From Maribacter sp. MMG018 (lineage in GTDB: Bacteria > Bacteroidota > Bacteroidia > Flavobacteriales > Flavobacteriaceae), in NCBI RefSeq assembly GCF_018100785.1, contig NZ_JAGJEC010000001.1:1054001-1118000 (forward strand): 64,000 nucleotides of DNA, in the 5' to 3' direction. Within the stretch, counting starts at the first letter, position 1; every line of letters begins with the position of its first letter. The notes beneath the pieces were generated by a model. It saw only the letters and a program-made list of their open reading frames with translations. It made no database searches and was not told where the DNA came from. The position numbers and the translations under genes were made by a program. This document shows, one piece after another, positions 35,177-43,949 of this stretch.

Positions 35177-36440
35177 TTTTTCTTTCGTTATATAGGATCG
35201 CGATTACAGTTGTGGCTATAAAAAATAGTAGAAGTAATGCCAGTTCCGGAACAATTTCTTTGAACCCTACATTGCGTAAAAATACGTCATAAAAGGCATT
35301 TAGACCCCAATTCATCGGAGATAGCTTAGAAATTGTTTGCATAAAGGGAGGCATGGCGAATACCGGTACCCAAACTCCGCCGATCGCCGCCAAAATTACT
35401 ACGAATGTAGCGCCAAAAGGGGCCGATTGCTCTTGTGATTTGGCAATGGTACCTAATAATAAGCCTAATCCCACGGCCGCTAGGCCTGCAAAAAGGGCAA
35501 CGAGCATGAGAAGTGGAATTCTTCCCGAAACATCTAGTTTAGGAAGTCCTAATGTCGGAAATAGATATATTCCTACCAGTAGCATCAATACAAACTGTAT
35601 TAAAGATACGGTTAGAAAAACCAAGGTTTTTCCACCCAATACTGTTGCATACTTGACGGGTAGCGTTCTTAAACGTACAAAGGTGCCCTGGTTTTTTTCG
35701 TTTACCATATTGATGGACAATGGTAGTATTATAAAGAATATGGCAAACAGGGTCCACGCCGGTATATTGTGCTGTGTTGAGTTGGGTATTGTTTCTTTTT
35801 TATGTGTGTTGGGTATTATTTCCTTGAAAGAAATAAAGCTCTTGGTGTCAAATAAAGGTTCGGTAGGGTCTTCGCCCAATTCTTCTTGAAAAGCTTGATA
35901 GATGGATTGACTCTCTATCTGAGCGATCATTTTGTCTACATTGTTTCTTACCGAGCTCTTGAAGGCTTGTTGTGCGGCAGGATCAAAATAGAGCCTGATT
36001 TCTTTTTGGGATATGGGGCTACTGTTGATGGGGGTGCTTTCTTCTTCCACCCCGAACTTGGCCAGAATGCCCGTTACGTTTTGCCTTATTTTTAGATTAA
36101 GGTCTTTGGTCAGGTCTTTGGGCAATATGATGGCCAATTGATAAGCTCCTTTTTGAACTAGGTCCTGAGCTATGGATTCTTGTTGTTCAGGTACTATTTC
36201 AAAAAGATTTGAGTCTTTTAAACTCTGTTTTACTTGGTTAGAAACATCACCTTTGTCCAAATCTACCAAGAGTACAGGTATTTTATTTTCCTGTATGATC
36301 TTAAAAGTGTTGTCTTGTATAATGGTAATGGTAATTACCAAAAGTAATGGCATTAAAAACAATACCGCCAAACCACCAAGATCTCGGGTAAGCAATAAGA
36401 GCTCTTTATGTGCGGAAACCAACAGTTTATGCATGGTCAC
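35166..36440 (-). CDS. ABC-2 type transporter permease
   Basis: A 424-residue membrane protein. It starts with one helix (LGGLAVLFLMPLLLVITITI), then a large extracytoplasmic domain of about 200 residues, then five or so helices in the C-terminal half (WTLFAIFFIILPLSI and later helices). This is the plan of the ABC-2/YhfD-like exporters. It overlaps the ATPase gene by 14 bases. Together they probably export the pigment or its lipid precursor. Confidence 0.88.
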   Translation of the reverse strand: MTMHKLLVSAHKELLLLTRDLGGLAVLFLMPLLLVITITIIQDNTFKIIQENKIPVLLVDLDKGDVSNQVKQSLKDSNLFEIVPEQQESIAQDLVQKGAYQLAIILPKDLTKDLNLKIRQNVTGILAKFGVEEESTPINSSPISQKEIRLYFDPAAQQAFKSSVRNNVDKMIAQIESQSIYQAFQEELGEDPTEPLFDTKSFISFKEIIPNTHKKETIPNSTQHNIPAWTLFAIFFIILPLSINMVNEKNQGTFVRLRTLPVKYATVLGGKTLVFLTVSLIQFVLMLLVGIYLFPTLGLPKLDVSGRIPLLMLVALFAGLAAVGLGLLLGTIAKSQEQSAPFGATFVVILAAIGGVWVPVFAMPPFMQTISKLSPMNWGLNAFYDVFLRNVGFKEIVPELALLLLFFIATTVIAILYNERKNAV

Positions 36441-37170
36441 GTAGAGCTTTGCCTGTTAACGATAGAAAAACACCTTCTAAATCTGTAATGTCTTCCTCTT
36501 TTTGTATTAATTCTTGCGGTGTTCCCATACATACAAGTTCGCCATGGTCTATGATACCCACGGTAGTGCAAAATTGCTCCGCTTCGTTTAAATGGTGAGA
36601 TGTGTAGATTATAGTGGTGCCCGCTTTGTTCAATGTTCTTAAAAACTCTATAATCACGGTCTTTGATTGTACATCTACCCCAACCGTAGGTTCGTCCAGA
36701 AAAAGTACTTTAGGTTGGTGTAACATGCCGGCAATAAGATTTACACGGCGTTTCATGCCCCCAGAAAATGCTTTTACCTTTTTATCGGCAAATTCATGAA
36801 GACCCAATATTTTAAGATGGGAAAGTATGGTTTCTTTTAAATCGTTTCCTTTTAACCCGTACATACTTCCGAAATAATTTAGATTTTCATAAGCTGTTAG
36901 GTTAGGGTATAGGGCATACTCTTGGGGTACGATGCCTATGAGGTGTTTTAGTTGGTTTTTATGGGAACTAAAATTTAGGCCGTGTATGCTAAAATTGCCC
37001 GATGTTGGTTTTATAAGGCCGCATAACATAGAGATAAGGGTAGTTTTGCCTGCTCCATTGGGCCCCAAGAGACCAAAAATTTCACCTTCACCAATTTTCA
37101 AGTCCAGATCGGAAACAGAAAAATGTGCTGCATCCTTGTACTTTTTTGAAAGTTGGTCGATTTGGATCAT
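36427..37170 (-). CDS. ABC transporter ATP-binding protein
   Basis: A 247-residue ATPase with Walker A GLLGPNGAGKTTL, the signature FSGGMKRRVNL and Walker B KVLFLDEPTVGVD, followed by the H-loop YTSHHLNEAEQF. It has the DrrA-like form for drug or lipid export. It pairs with the permease coded directly downstream. Confidence 0.92.
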   Translation of the reverse strand: MIQIDQLSKKYKDAAHFSVSDLDLKIGEGEIFGLLGPNGAGKTTLISMLCGLIKPTSGNFSIHGLNFSSHKNQLKHLIGIVPQEYALYPNLTAYENLNYFGSMYGLKGNDLKETILSHLKILGLHEFADKKVKAFSGGMKRRVNLIAGMLHQPKVLFLDEPTVGVDVQSKTVIIEFLRTLNKAGTTIIYTSHHLNEAEQFCTTVGIIDHGELVCMGTPQELIQKEEDITDLEGVFLSLTGKALRDHA

Positions 37171-37196
37171 GAAATAAAAATCAATTTAAGAATGTT

Positions 37197-38204
37197 TTAC
37201 ACCGATTTCTTTAAGGCCTTGAAAAAAGATTCCTCCCTAGCGGCCAATGCTTCTAATTGGGTGGCAACATCTTCGTAACCATTGCTCTCCGCATTCCTGT
37301 TTTTGTATATTCTAGATGCATCTACGGCAAAATCGCGCCAAGCATCGCCAATAGAGGTCATTTCTTTTGACAGCTCCATTAGCTTGTCGTTTTCTAAAAC
37401 TTCACTGGCCTCTTGTAAAAATGCACCATAAATATATCTAAATCCACCACCGCCGGTTCCTATTTCCTCTTGCATTCTAACAATTTGACCTAAATAGTGG
37501 TTGGCTTTTTTTGTCCCCAGTTTATTGGGCCATTTTCTAATGTTCTTGGCTACCCATTTCATGGCCTTAACGCCAACAATAGGTACGGGGGCGGTCATGT
37601 CGCGAGAGGTTTGTTTAATGCCTTTTACTATAGCGGTTTTGAGCTCTAATTTCTCAGGAAAAGCCGTGGGGTAGTACATATGGCCTTTTGGTGCAAAGGC
37701 GCCCTTGGCGAAGCGTACTTTCTCTAACTCTTTACTGCTGAGACTGGTAACATCTTCCATAACGGGGTCGCTTATTAAATAGCGATCGCCCTCTTTGCCG
37801 TACACCACCATATTGTGTGCATTGAAATGAAAACGGTATTCATCGGGGAAATAGATTAAGTTGTATACCCCTACCTGTAACCCGACGGGGTTGTTGTTGG
37901 CAAGGTTTTGGTCCAATCTTTTTTTTGCGAGCTCGGGGTTGGTGAACTTTTCGCGTTTCATTTTAATGCCCGTACGTTTAGCGAATTTATTAAAGATGAA
38001 ACCGGGCATAGATCGGTATGTGAAGACCGGGGCATAATTGACTTTTAAAAAAGGGAGGTAGCTGAACAACAACCCCGAACCTATGCCAAAGACCATTGGT
38101 TCGCTTATTTCAAAGCCATTATGACGCATTAAGTTGGATACCACGCCATTTTCACAATGGGCGGCCTGGTTATGGGTAAAGTCTATTTTAAGATTCTCCG
38201 CCAT
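37197..38204 (-). CDS. BtrH-like cysteine acyltransferase/peptidase domain protein (DUF4872 type)
   Basis: A 335-residue protein. The N-terminal half resembles the BtrH N-terminal fold: Cys in AAHCENGVVSNLM, His in FHFNAHNMVVYGKEG and Asp in YLISDPVMED form a papain-like triad. In butirosin synthesis BtrH moves an acyl group from an ACP to the product. The helical C-terminal part (about 200-335) fits DUF4872. That precedent makes this a candidate for joining the polyene acyl group and the resorcinol, but this is an inference. It overlaps the HTH-like gene upstream by 17 bases. Confidence 0.75.
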   Translation of the reverse strand: MAENLKIDFTHNQAAHCENGVVSNLMRHNGFEISEPMVFGIGSGLLFSYLPFLKVNYAPVFTYRSMPGFIFNKFAKRTGIKMKREKFTNPELAKKRLDQNLANNNPVGLQVGVYNLIYFPDEYRFHFNAHNMVVYGKEGDRYLISDPVMEDVTSLSSKELEKVRFAKGAFAPKGHMYYPTAFPEKLELKTAIVKGIKQTSRDMTAPVPIVGVKAMKWVAKNIRKWPNKLGTKKANHYLGQIVRMQEEIGTGGGGFRYIYGAFLQEASEVLENDKLMELSKEMTSIGDAWRDFAVDASRIYKNRNAESNGYEDVATQLEALAAREESFFKALKKSV

Positions 38205-38598
38205 TAAATGTTTTTAGTTGATTGATACTGATGTCGAACACATCGGCATATTTTTGTAACGTTTTGTCGCTTAGTTTTTTGAAAACAGAAGGTTTAAAAT
38301 GTCTTTTGACCCTCCATTTCCATAGGCCTACATAACTGGCCAGTACGGTGAGATCCATTTTGTGCAATTCCATATAATACTCTATGGGGCTGGTCTGGTT
38401 GTTGGCTACCCGTTCTTTTGCCAGGGCAATACGTTCTTCGATTTCCTTGATGGCATTGTCAAGTGCAATGGTCTTGGGGTCCCAACCCGTGCTTAACGAA
38501 GTGGTGTATTTGCCATTTTCATCAACGGCATACATCATTTCACGAATGTTGGCGGATGCAAGATTACTTTTGTCTTGAGGTACTTCCTCTTTTTTCAT
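38188..38598 (-). CDS. small protein with a helix-turn-helix-like C-terminus
   Basis: About 136 residues from the ATG at 38598, two bases after the upstream dehydratase stop; a longer ORF from 38634 would overlap it. The C-terminus (LSDKTLQKYADVFDISINQLKTF) resembles an XRE-type HTH with a preceding helical region containing KMDLTVLASYVGLWKWRVKRHF. I recall related proteins in flexirubin clusters, but no DNA-binding role is shown. It could be a pathway-linked regulator or a structural protein. Confidence 0.6.
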   Translation of the reverse strand: MKKEEVPQDKSNLASANIREMMYAVDENGKYTTSLSTGWDPKTIALDNAIKEIEERIALAKERVANNQTSPIEYYMELHKMDLTVLASYVGLWKWRVKRHFKPSVFKKLSDKTLQKYADVFDISINQLKTFNGGES

Positions 38599-38600
38599 AG

Positions 38601-39056
38601 TTACACTTCTTGGATCAGACAATTTAAAGTACAATCTACGATTAAATCATCATTTCTAAAAGTACTGGAACTCATGGTACAGATACTTAAACCTTCTGTA
38701 TCGTATCTAGAAATGAGTTTTGCTTTCGTGACTATGGTGTCGTTGACCTTGGGCAAACCATAAATTTCCACTTTTTTAATAGCACTTATATAGCCTACAA
38801 GTTTGTTGCTGGTGCCTTCTAAATCCTCTTTGTCAAAATAGCTTTGTCCTACAATGGCGGAACAGGTTTGTGCGGCATTTTCTATAAGGCCGGCCTCAAC
38901 AAAATAATTATTGTCGATAAAAATACAATCGGAGGTGATATGGAATTCTGTGATTACGGATTCTGGACCTATAAAAGGCATGTTGCTTACCAAAAGCATC
39001 GGGGGCCTGTGTGGCAAGAACTTTTTGATGTCTATTTTATAACGGCCTTCTTCCAT
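38601..39056 (-). CDS. FabZ-like hot-dog protein without the catalytic histidine (1)
   Basis: A 151-residue hot-dog protein. It keeps the FabZ opening KFLPHRPPMLLVSNM, but the usual HFPGxPxMPGVLxxE loop reads FVEAGLIENAAQTCS, so the active His is gone while Glu and Gln remain. It lies six bases after a second protein of the same type. A dimer of unlike subunits, as in ApeI/ApeP dehydratases, is the likely arrangement. Its role may be structural, or catalysis may be shared. Confidence 0.78.
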   Translation of the reverse strand: MEEGRYKIDIKKFLPHRPPMLLVSNMPFIGPESVITEFHITSDCIFIDNNYFVEAGLIENAAQTCSAIVGQSYFDKEDLEGTSNKLVGYISAIKKVEIYGLPKVNDTIVTKAKLISRYDTEGLSICTMSSSTFRNDDLIVDCTLNCLIQEV

Positions 39057-39061
39057 AGTAG

Positions 39062-39496
39062 TTAAGCTAAAACTGTTTTTATTTCGCTGTTCGCTACTAG
39101 TTTATTGTTGCATTCTACCTTGGCCTTTACCAATGTTACGCCCATAATATCATGTAGAATATCGACGGTGGTCACCAATTCATCTCCTAGTTTGGGCAAT
39201 ATGAAAATTTCGGCTTTTTTTATTGCCCCGATATAGCCAATGGGTGCAGGTTCGTTTTTTAGATAATACTTGTAACCGGTATGCATGGCAACTGTCTGGG
39301 CCATGTTTTCAATTAATCCCGGTTCGTTAAAAACATTGTCTTTGTAAAAAAGATTGTCTGCTTTAATGGTGAAACCAGAAGTAATCCGATCTTCGCTAAA
39401 ATGATGCAATTTGTCCACCATTATAAAGGGCCATTTCTGGGGTATTAGATCGATAATAAAATCGAAATTTGCAATGGGTGGTTTTAATAGGTTCAT
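39062..39496 (-). CDS. FabZ-like hot-dog protein without the catalytic histidine (2)
   Basis: A 144-residue hot-dog protein. It has the FabZ-like start LIPQKWPFIMVDKLHHF, then a loop FNEPGLIENMAQTVAMH in place of the HFPG active loop. A GxxExMAQ-like pattern remains, so a FabZ-type fold is clear. It abuts the DarB gene by one base and is followed after five bases by the other hot-dog gene. The two probably assemble together. Confidence 0.78.
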   Translation of the reverse strand: MNLLKPPIANFDFIIDLIPQKWPFIMVDKLHHFSEDRITSGFTIKADNLFYKDNVFNEPGLIENMAQTVAMHTGYKYYLKNEPAPIGYIGAIKKAEIFILPKLGDELVTTVDILHDIMGVTLVKAKVECNNKLVANSEIKTVLA

Positions 39497-40630
39497 TTAA
39501 CAAACGGTTAAATAGGCGTACATGTATGAAAAACGGGCACTTTCGGGAACATGTAAAAGTATTCTGTCTCCTTTTTTTAATTTGCCCGAAGCTACTAATT
39601 CTTCTAACATTACGTATATGGATGCGGCTCCGATATTACCAATATGTTCTAGGTTCAGAAACCATTTTTCCCAAGGCATTGGAATTCCTTGCTTTTCCAT
39701 TTCCTCATACAGCCCTTCTTTAAAATAATAGGAAGAAATATGAGGTAGGTAATAATCCACGTCCTCAGGGCCAATACCGTGTTTTTCGTAGGTCTGTTTT
39801 AAACTATCTACACCTTTGACCAGTATGTTGTTGCCTAATAACCTGGTGTCTTGCTTCATAGCGAATAGGGACATTTTCCCCCATTCGGTAGCAGGAAATT
39901 CGCTCCAAGGTTTTAAATCTCCGTCCTCTTTTTTTTCTGCCCCGGCGTACATACATGCATCCATTTCAAAAGCGTAGGAGTAGCCGTCCATCCACTCTAT
40001 TTTCAAAGGCGTCGGCCCGTTGGGCTTACTTTCTAAAAGCACCGCTCCGGCACCGTCGGACAACATCCATCTTAAAAATTCTTTGTTGAAGGCCAGCATA
40101 GGGTTGTCCTCCAAGCTTTTTAAATGCTCCACTTCGTTTTCGAACACGTCGTTCTTCATCCAAGAAGAGGTTCTTTCAGAACCAGCGCATACTGCATTCT
40201 CCACTTGGTCGGTCATAACCGACAGGTATCCGTATTTTAAGGCGTTCATTCCTGAACAACAAGCACCAGACGGAGAATTGATCTCCATATTGGTGTTTTT
40301 TAAATACCCATGTACCATAGCGGTATGTGAAGGTAAAATTTGATCGGGACTAGAGGTGCCGCAGGATAATAATTGAATGTCTTTGGTCGTAAAACCGTCG
40401 TCGCACAATTTTTCTACCACCTCTTTGGTCAATTGGGCATTGTTATGTGTTGGATTGCCATTTTCGTCGATTGCGTAATAGCGTTGTTTAATCTGATTGT
40501 TTCTGAGAACTATACGACGAGCTTTCGAGGCCTTCCCGTTGATAACCCCTAGTTTTTTCTCCATTTCCTCATTGGAGACAGGTTTGTTTGGTAAAAATTT
40601 GGCAATTTTTGTTATAAATACGTCTTTCAT
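39497..40630 (-). CDS. darB: dialkylresorcinol ketosynthase DarB (KAS III-like)
   Basis: A 377-residue KAS III-like ketosynthase. The catalytic triad is Cys in SGACCSGMNALKYG, His in YYLPHISSYYFKEG and Asn in EHIGNIGAASIYV. DarB joins two activated beta-oxoacyl chains and closes them to the cyclohexanedione precursor of dialkylresorcinol. The gene overlaps the DarA stop and stands in the order DarA-DarB seen in flavobacterial pigment clusters. Pairing with DarA makes the call strong. Confidence 0.88.
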   Translation of the reverse strand: MKDVFITKIAKFLPNKPVSNEEMEKKLGVINGKASKARRIVLRNNQIKQRYYAIDENGNPTHNNAQLTKEVVEKLCDDGFTTKDIQLLSCGTSSPDQILPSHTAMVHGYLKNTNMEINSPSGACCSGMNALKYGYLSVMTDQVENAVCAGSERTSSWMKNDVFENEVEHLKSLEDNPMLAFNKEFLRWMLSDGAGAVLLESKPNGPTPLKIEWMDGYSYAFEMDACMYAGAEKKEDGDLKPWSEFPATEWGKMSLFAMKQDTRLLGNNILVKGVDSLKQTYEKHGIGPEDVDYYLPHISSYYFKEGLYEEMEKQGIPMPWEKWFLNLEHIGNIGAASIYVMLEELVASGKLKKGDRILLHVPESARFSYMYAYLTVC

Positions 40631-41556
40631 TAATTCTCTTTTAACTCAACCGATGAAAAATAAGCTATGTCTTTTTTTCTTCGTTTATAGCTCGGTAAAT
40701 AAGCTATCAAAAATACGATAAAAACTATAGGGGCTATGACCCATATGGCAAATAACAAATAAATTTTGAACAAACCAATCCATTTCAGGCGTTTGGGGGT
40801 TCCAGGGGCTCCTTTCTTTATAATTAGATTCGCCCATTTATTGAATAGTATATTACCGCGCTCGTCCGTCTTTATTAAAAAAGGATTAACGACCAGACCT
40901 CCCATTTTTACCAATTTGTCTTGCAATTGGATAAAATTATTGGAAAGCAATGCTTCTTTTATCGGGGTTCCGAACCGTGCCGCTTCTTGTATGTCTTTGT
41001 CGGACACGCCAGGTTTTGGAAAAATTCCCAAATAGCGGTCTTTTTTTCCCGAAAGCATCCAGTGTGCAATGGTAATTACACTAATGTTGTTCATATTACG
41101 GTCCACTAGGGCTACATGGCCCACTAAATTTGCACCCGCATCACGTAACAGGCGCTTCATTTTTTCTTGCGCCATGAGCCACATGTTTCTACAGGCGACG
41201 ACCGTGACTACGGGAGTGTCCTTTAATACTTTTTTAGCCGCTTCTGATTTTAAAAATGAGTTTATCGGAATTGATGGCGTAAGATACCAAACCTGATAAC
41301 CTAACAGCACAAGATCGTATTTCTTATTCAAGATCTCTTTGGACGGGGGTTGGAAATTGCGGGGTATCTGTAAAAAGGACTCGGGGAAGACATCATAGAA
41401 TTTCTTGTTCTCCCAAGGAAACTCAAAGATTGGGTCGGGTATTATTTCGAAGTAATTAATGTTTATACCTTCGCCATGTATTTCTTTGGCCATGTTTTCC
41501 AATATGGTCAAGAGTTGACCCGTTTGGGTGTAATAAACAATTAATACTTCTTTCAT
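40630..41556 (-). CDS. darA: dialkylresorcinol aromatase/condensing enzyme DarA
   Basis: About 308 residues. It starts with a flavodoxin-like domain (KEVLIVYYTQTGQLLTILENM and VLLGYQVWYLTPS) and ends with a hydrophobic C-terminal helix (FKIYLLFAIWVIAPIVFIVFLI) that may anchor it to the membrane. DarA completes the aromatisation of the DarB product to dialkylresorcinol. I chose ATG at 41556, whose ATGA overlaps the acyltransferase stop; the longer ORF from 41577 is less likely. It is followed directly by darB. Confidence 0.85.
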   Translation of the reverse strand: MKEVLIVYYTQTGQLLTILENMAKEIHGEGININYFEIIPDPIFEFPWENKKFYDVFPESFLQIPRNFQPPSKEILNKKYDLVLLGYQVWYLTPSIPINSFLKSEAAKKVLKDTPVVTVVACRNMWLMAQEKMKRLLRDAGANLVGHVALVDRNMNNISVITIAHWMLSGKKDRYLGIFPKPGVSDKDIQEAARFGTPIKEALLSNNFIQLQDKLVKMGGLVVNPFLIKTDERGNILFNKWANLIIKKGAPGTPKRLKWIGLFKIYLLFAIWVIAPIVFIVFLIAYLPSYKRRKKDIAYFSSVELKEN

Positions 41557-42440
41557 TTTTTTAGGCTGTCTTTCCAAAAGTCAAAATAATTAAACCATTG
41601 CAGGGGGTATTTTTTTAATATCCATTCCATGCTCAGGGTATATTCTTTGAGCAGGGCCTGAGGGTCTCTGGCCTTTGCTACCGCTTTTCTCGCATATAAA
41701 TGGTACTCTCTTTCCGGTCCTTTCATGACATAGACGAACAGTACCGGAACTTTTAAGCGAGATGCCAAAACATAAGGTCCCATAGGGAATTCCGCTTCGG
41801 CCCCAAGAAATTCTTGTTTCAAGGTTTTTGTTCCGGGAAGATAACGATCTCCGGTAAAAACAACTAATCCTCCTTTGTCCAATGCCGCATGAATTTCAAA
41901 TATGTGAGACATATCGTCTTTTACAACTATGAACTCCATAGATGATTCCGATACTTGACTTTCCATGTATTCTTTAATGTTCTCCCTCTCGGCATGGGTC
42001 GTTACCATATGTATTTTTGAAATGGAGTAACGACTTTCCAAGAAGTAATGAGACACCTCAAAGTTGCCTATGTGTCCACTAATTAGAATACCTCCTTTGT
42101 TCTGTTTTAATAAATGGTCTATATGTTCAATACCATCATGTGTGTACGAGAATTTATCCTTAAATACGGTCGATATGGCAAACCGGTCGGTAAGCACCTT
42201 GCCCAATGCATAGTAGTTCTTGTATATGCACAAGATACTTTTCGTGGTAGAATACTTTAATCGTTTTTTAAAGTAATAATAGATGGCCTTTGAGCTATCA
42301 AAAGAGAACAGAAAATAATAAAGTACTATAAACCGAAGTATAAAATAGGCAGTGCCTATTCCAAAAGTTTTAAGGAAAAAAATGTACAGTTTATATCCTA
42401 GTAGAGTGCCTTTTGATTTTCCTTTCCACTCGGTTGCCAT
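41553..42440 (-). CDS. LpxL/HtrB-family acyltransferase
   Basis: A 295-residue membrane-associated acyltransferase. One N-terminal hydrophobic region (YFILRFIVLYYFLFSF) is followed by the family's catalytic motif ISGHIGNFEVSHYF (HX4E) and by VVFTGDRYLPGTK. Members add acyl chains from acyl-ACP to lipid A sugars. In aryl polyene clusters related proteins are thought to attach the polyene to a lipid head, so ester formation between polyenoyl-ACP and the resorcinol is a good inference. It ends in the DarA start overlap. Confidence 0.85.
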   Translation of the reverse strand: MATEWKGKSKGTLLGYKLYIFFLKTFGIGTAYFILRFIVLYYFLFSFDSSKAIYYYFKKRLKYSTTKSILCIYKNYYALGKVLTDRFAISTVFKDKFSYTHDGIEHIDHLLKQNKGGILISGHIGNFEVSHYFLESRYSISKIHMVTTHAERENIKEYMESQVSESSMEFIVVKDDMSHIFEIHAALDKGGLVVFTGDRYLPGTKTLKQEFLGAEAEFPMGPYVLASRLKVPVLFVYVMKGPEREYHLYARKAVAKARDPQALLKEYTLSMEWILKKYPLQWFNYFDFWKDSLKK

Positions 42441-42464
42441 TGAATTTTGGTTCTTGGTATTTGC

Positions 42465-42710
42465 TTAGTCCAGTTTTCTTTCTATTAGGTCATAGAAGTC
42501 CTGCAATGTTACGATGTTGACAAAATCCTCACCTACCAACTTAACCCCGAAATTGCTTTCTACGGCAACTACTAGATCCACAAAATCCAAGCTATCCAAG
42601 CCAATGGCCTCTTTAAGGTTGGCACCAGGTTCCAATGCTTCTTCCTCGACCTCAAAGTCGTCTATGAGAAAGTCGTTAATTTTTTCAATTATGGTTTGTT
42701 TGGTCATCAT
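42465..42710 (-). CDS. acyl carrier protein 2
   Basis: An 81-residue acidic carrier protein. The phosphopantetheine serine is Ser40 in AIGLDSLDFVDLVV. It differs clearly from ACP1 in sequence. It lies between the KS and acyltransferase genes just before darA and darB, so it may hold the acyl units for resorcinol assembly or the acyltransferase. Start by ATG-ATG at 42710, overlapping the KS stop by one base. Confidence 0.9.
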   Translation of the reverse strand: MMTKQTIIEKINDFLIDDFEVEEEALEPGANLKEAIGLDSLDFVDLVVAVESNFGVKLVGEDFVNIVTLQDFYDLIERKLD

Positions 42711-43933
42711 TATTGGTCAACACTTTTTACGATTAAAGCGGAATTTGTTCCGCCAAATCCAAATGAATTGGACAAAAATACGTCAATTTTTTTATCTATC
42801 GTTTTACGGGCAATGTTTAGTTTGGCAGAATCTTCGTCTGGGTTTTCCAAGTTAATATTAGGGGCGATAAAACCGTTTTGCATCATTAACATAGAATAGA
42901 CCACTTCACTGGCGCCTGCCATCCAACACTCATGGCCTGTCATAGATTTTGTAGAACTTACAAAGGGTTTGTTTTCTCCAAAAACTTCATGAATCGCCTT
43001 TGCTTCATTGGCATCGCCAACGGTTGTAGAGGTTGCATGGGCGTTTACGTAATCTATATCAGAGGTTTTAAGGGTGGCGTCCTCTAATGCTTTTTTCATA
43101 GCTCTGGCAGGGCCGTCAACATTGGGCGTAGAGATATGGTCACCATTGGAAGAAAAGCCGTAACCGACCACTTCGGCAAGTATGGGTGCGCCACGTTTTA
43201 CGGCAGATTCGTAGCTTTCTAAAATTACGGTCGCCGCACCACCGCTGGGTATTAGGCCGTTTCTGTCCTTATCAAAGGGTCTAGATGCCTTGGTGGGTTC
43301 GTCCGGTCTAACGGCGAATACTCCCAAACCGTCGAAACTTGCCATAGAAATATGGTTGATCTCTTGTGCCCCGCCCGTTATTATACAGTCTTGAAGGCCA
43401 CTTTTTATCAGTTGGTACGCAAGCCCGATAGAGTGCGATCCACTGGCGCAAGCTGCACTTAGGGTAAGGTTGATGCCCTTTAGTTTAAAAATGGTGGACA
43501 GGTTCATGGTCACCGTAGAGTTCATGCCCTTGAAAATGGCTCCTGAACCTACCAGGGTCGTGTCTTTTTTCTCTTTAATGGTATCTATAGATTGTACAAC
43601 GGATAGTGCTGTACTATCATTGCCATAGATGATGCCTACTTCGTTATTATCAAAAAAGTCTTGGTCTATTTTTGCGTTTTTCATCGCTTCGAGAGAAGCT
43701 ACATAGGCATACCTGCTTTCCTCGCCCATACTTATACGTTGTCTTCTGGAAAGCATTTTTTTTAGGTCGGGGTCTTCGACAACCCCAGTTAATGGAGACC
43801 TATAGCCAAATTCTGTACGAACTGGGTCGATGGATATTCCAGATTTTCCTTCGTAAAGAGATTTTTTTACCTCTTCTAGATTCTTGCCTATACAAGAGTA
43901 TATGCCCATACCGGTAATTACTACTCGCTTCAT
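42710..43933 (-). CDS. beta-ketoacyl-ACP synthase II-like (FabF family)
   Basis: A 407-residue ketosynthase with Cys in LSAACASGSHSIGLAY, His in VNAHATSTTVGDANE and His in MTGHECWMAGASEVV. All three catalytic residues are present. The NAHAT and HECWMAG blocks differ from the usual NAHGT and HTLGAAG, which may reflect unusual substrates. It should elongate an acyl chain on ACP2. It lies 16 bases after the FabG gene. Confidence 0.9.
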   Translation of the reverse strand: MKRVVITGMGIYSCIGKNLEEVKKSLYEGKSGISIDPVRTEFGYRSPLTGVVEDPDLKKMLSRRQRISMGEESRYAYVASLEAMKNAKIDQDFFDNNEVGIIYGNDSTALSVVQSIDTIKEKKDTTLVGSGAIFKGMNSTVTMNLSTIFKLKGINLTLSAACASGSHSIGLAYQLIKSGLQDCIITGGAQEINHISMASFDGLGVFAVRPDEPTKASRPFDKDRNGLIPSGGAATVILESYESAVKRGAPILAEVVGYGFSSNGDHISTPNVDGPARAMKKALEDATLKTSDIDYVNAHATSTTVGDANEAKAIHEVFGENKPFVSSTKSMTGHECWMAGASEVVYSMLMMQNGFIAPNINLENPDEDSAKLNIARKTIDKKIDVFLSNSFGFGGTNSALIVKSVDQ

Positions 43934-43949
43934 CCTCCTCTTTCTTTTA

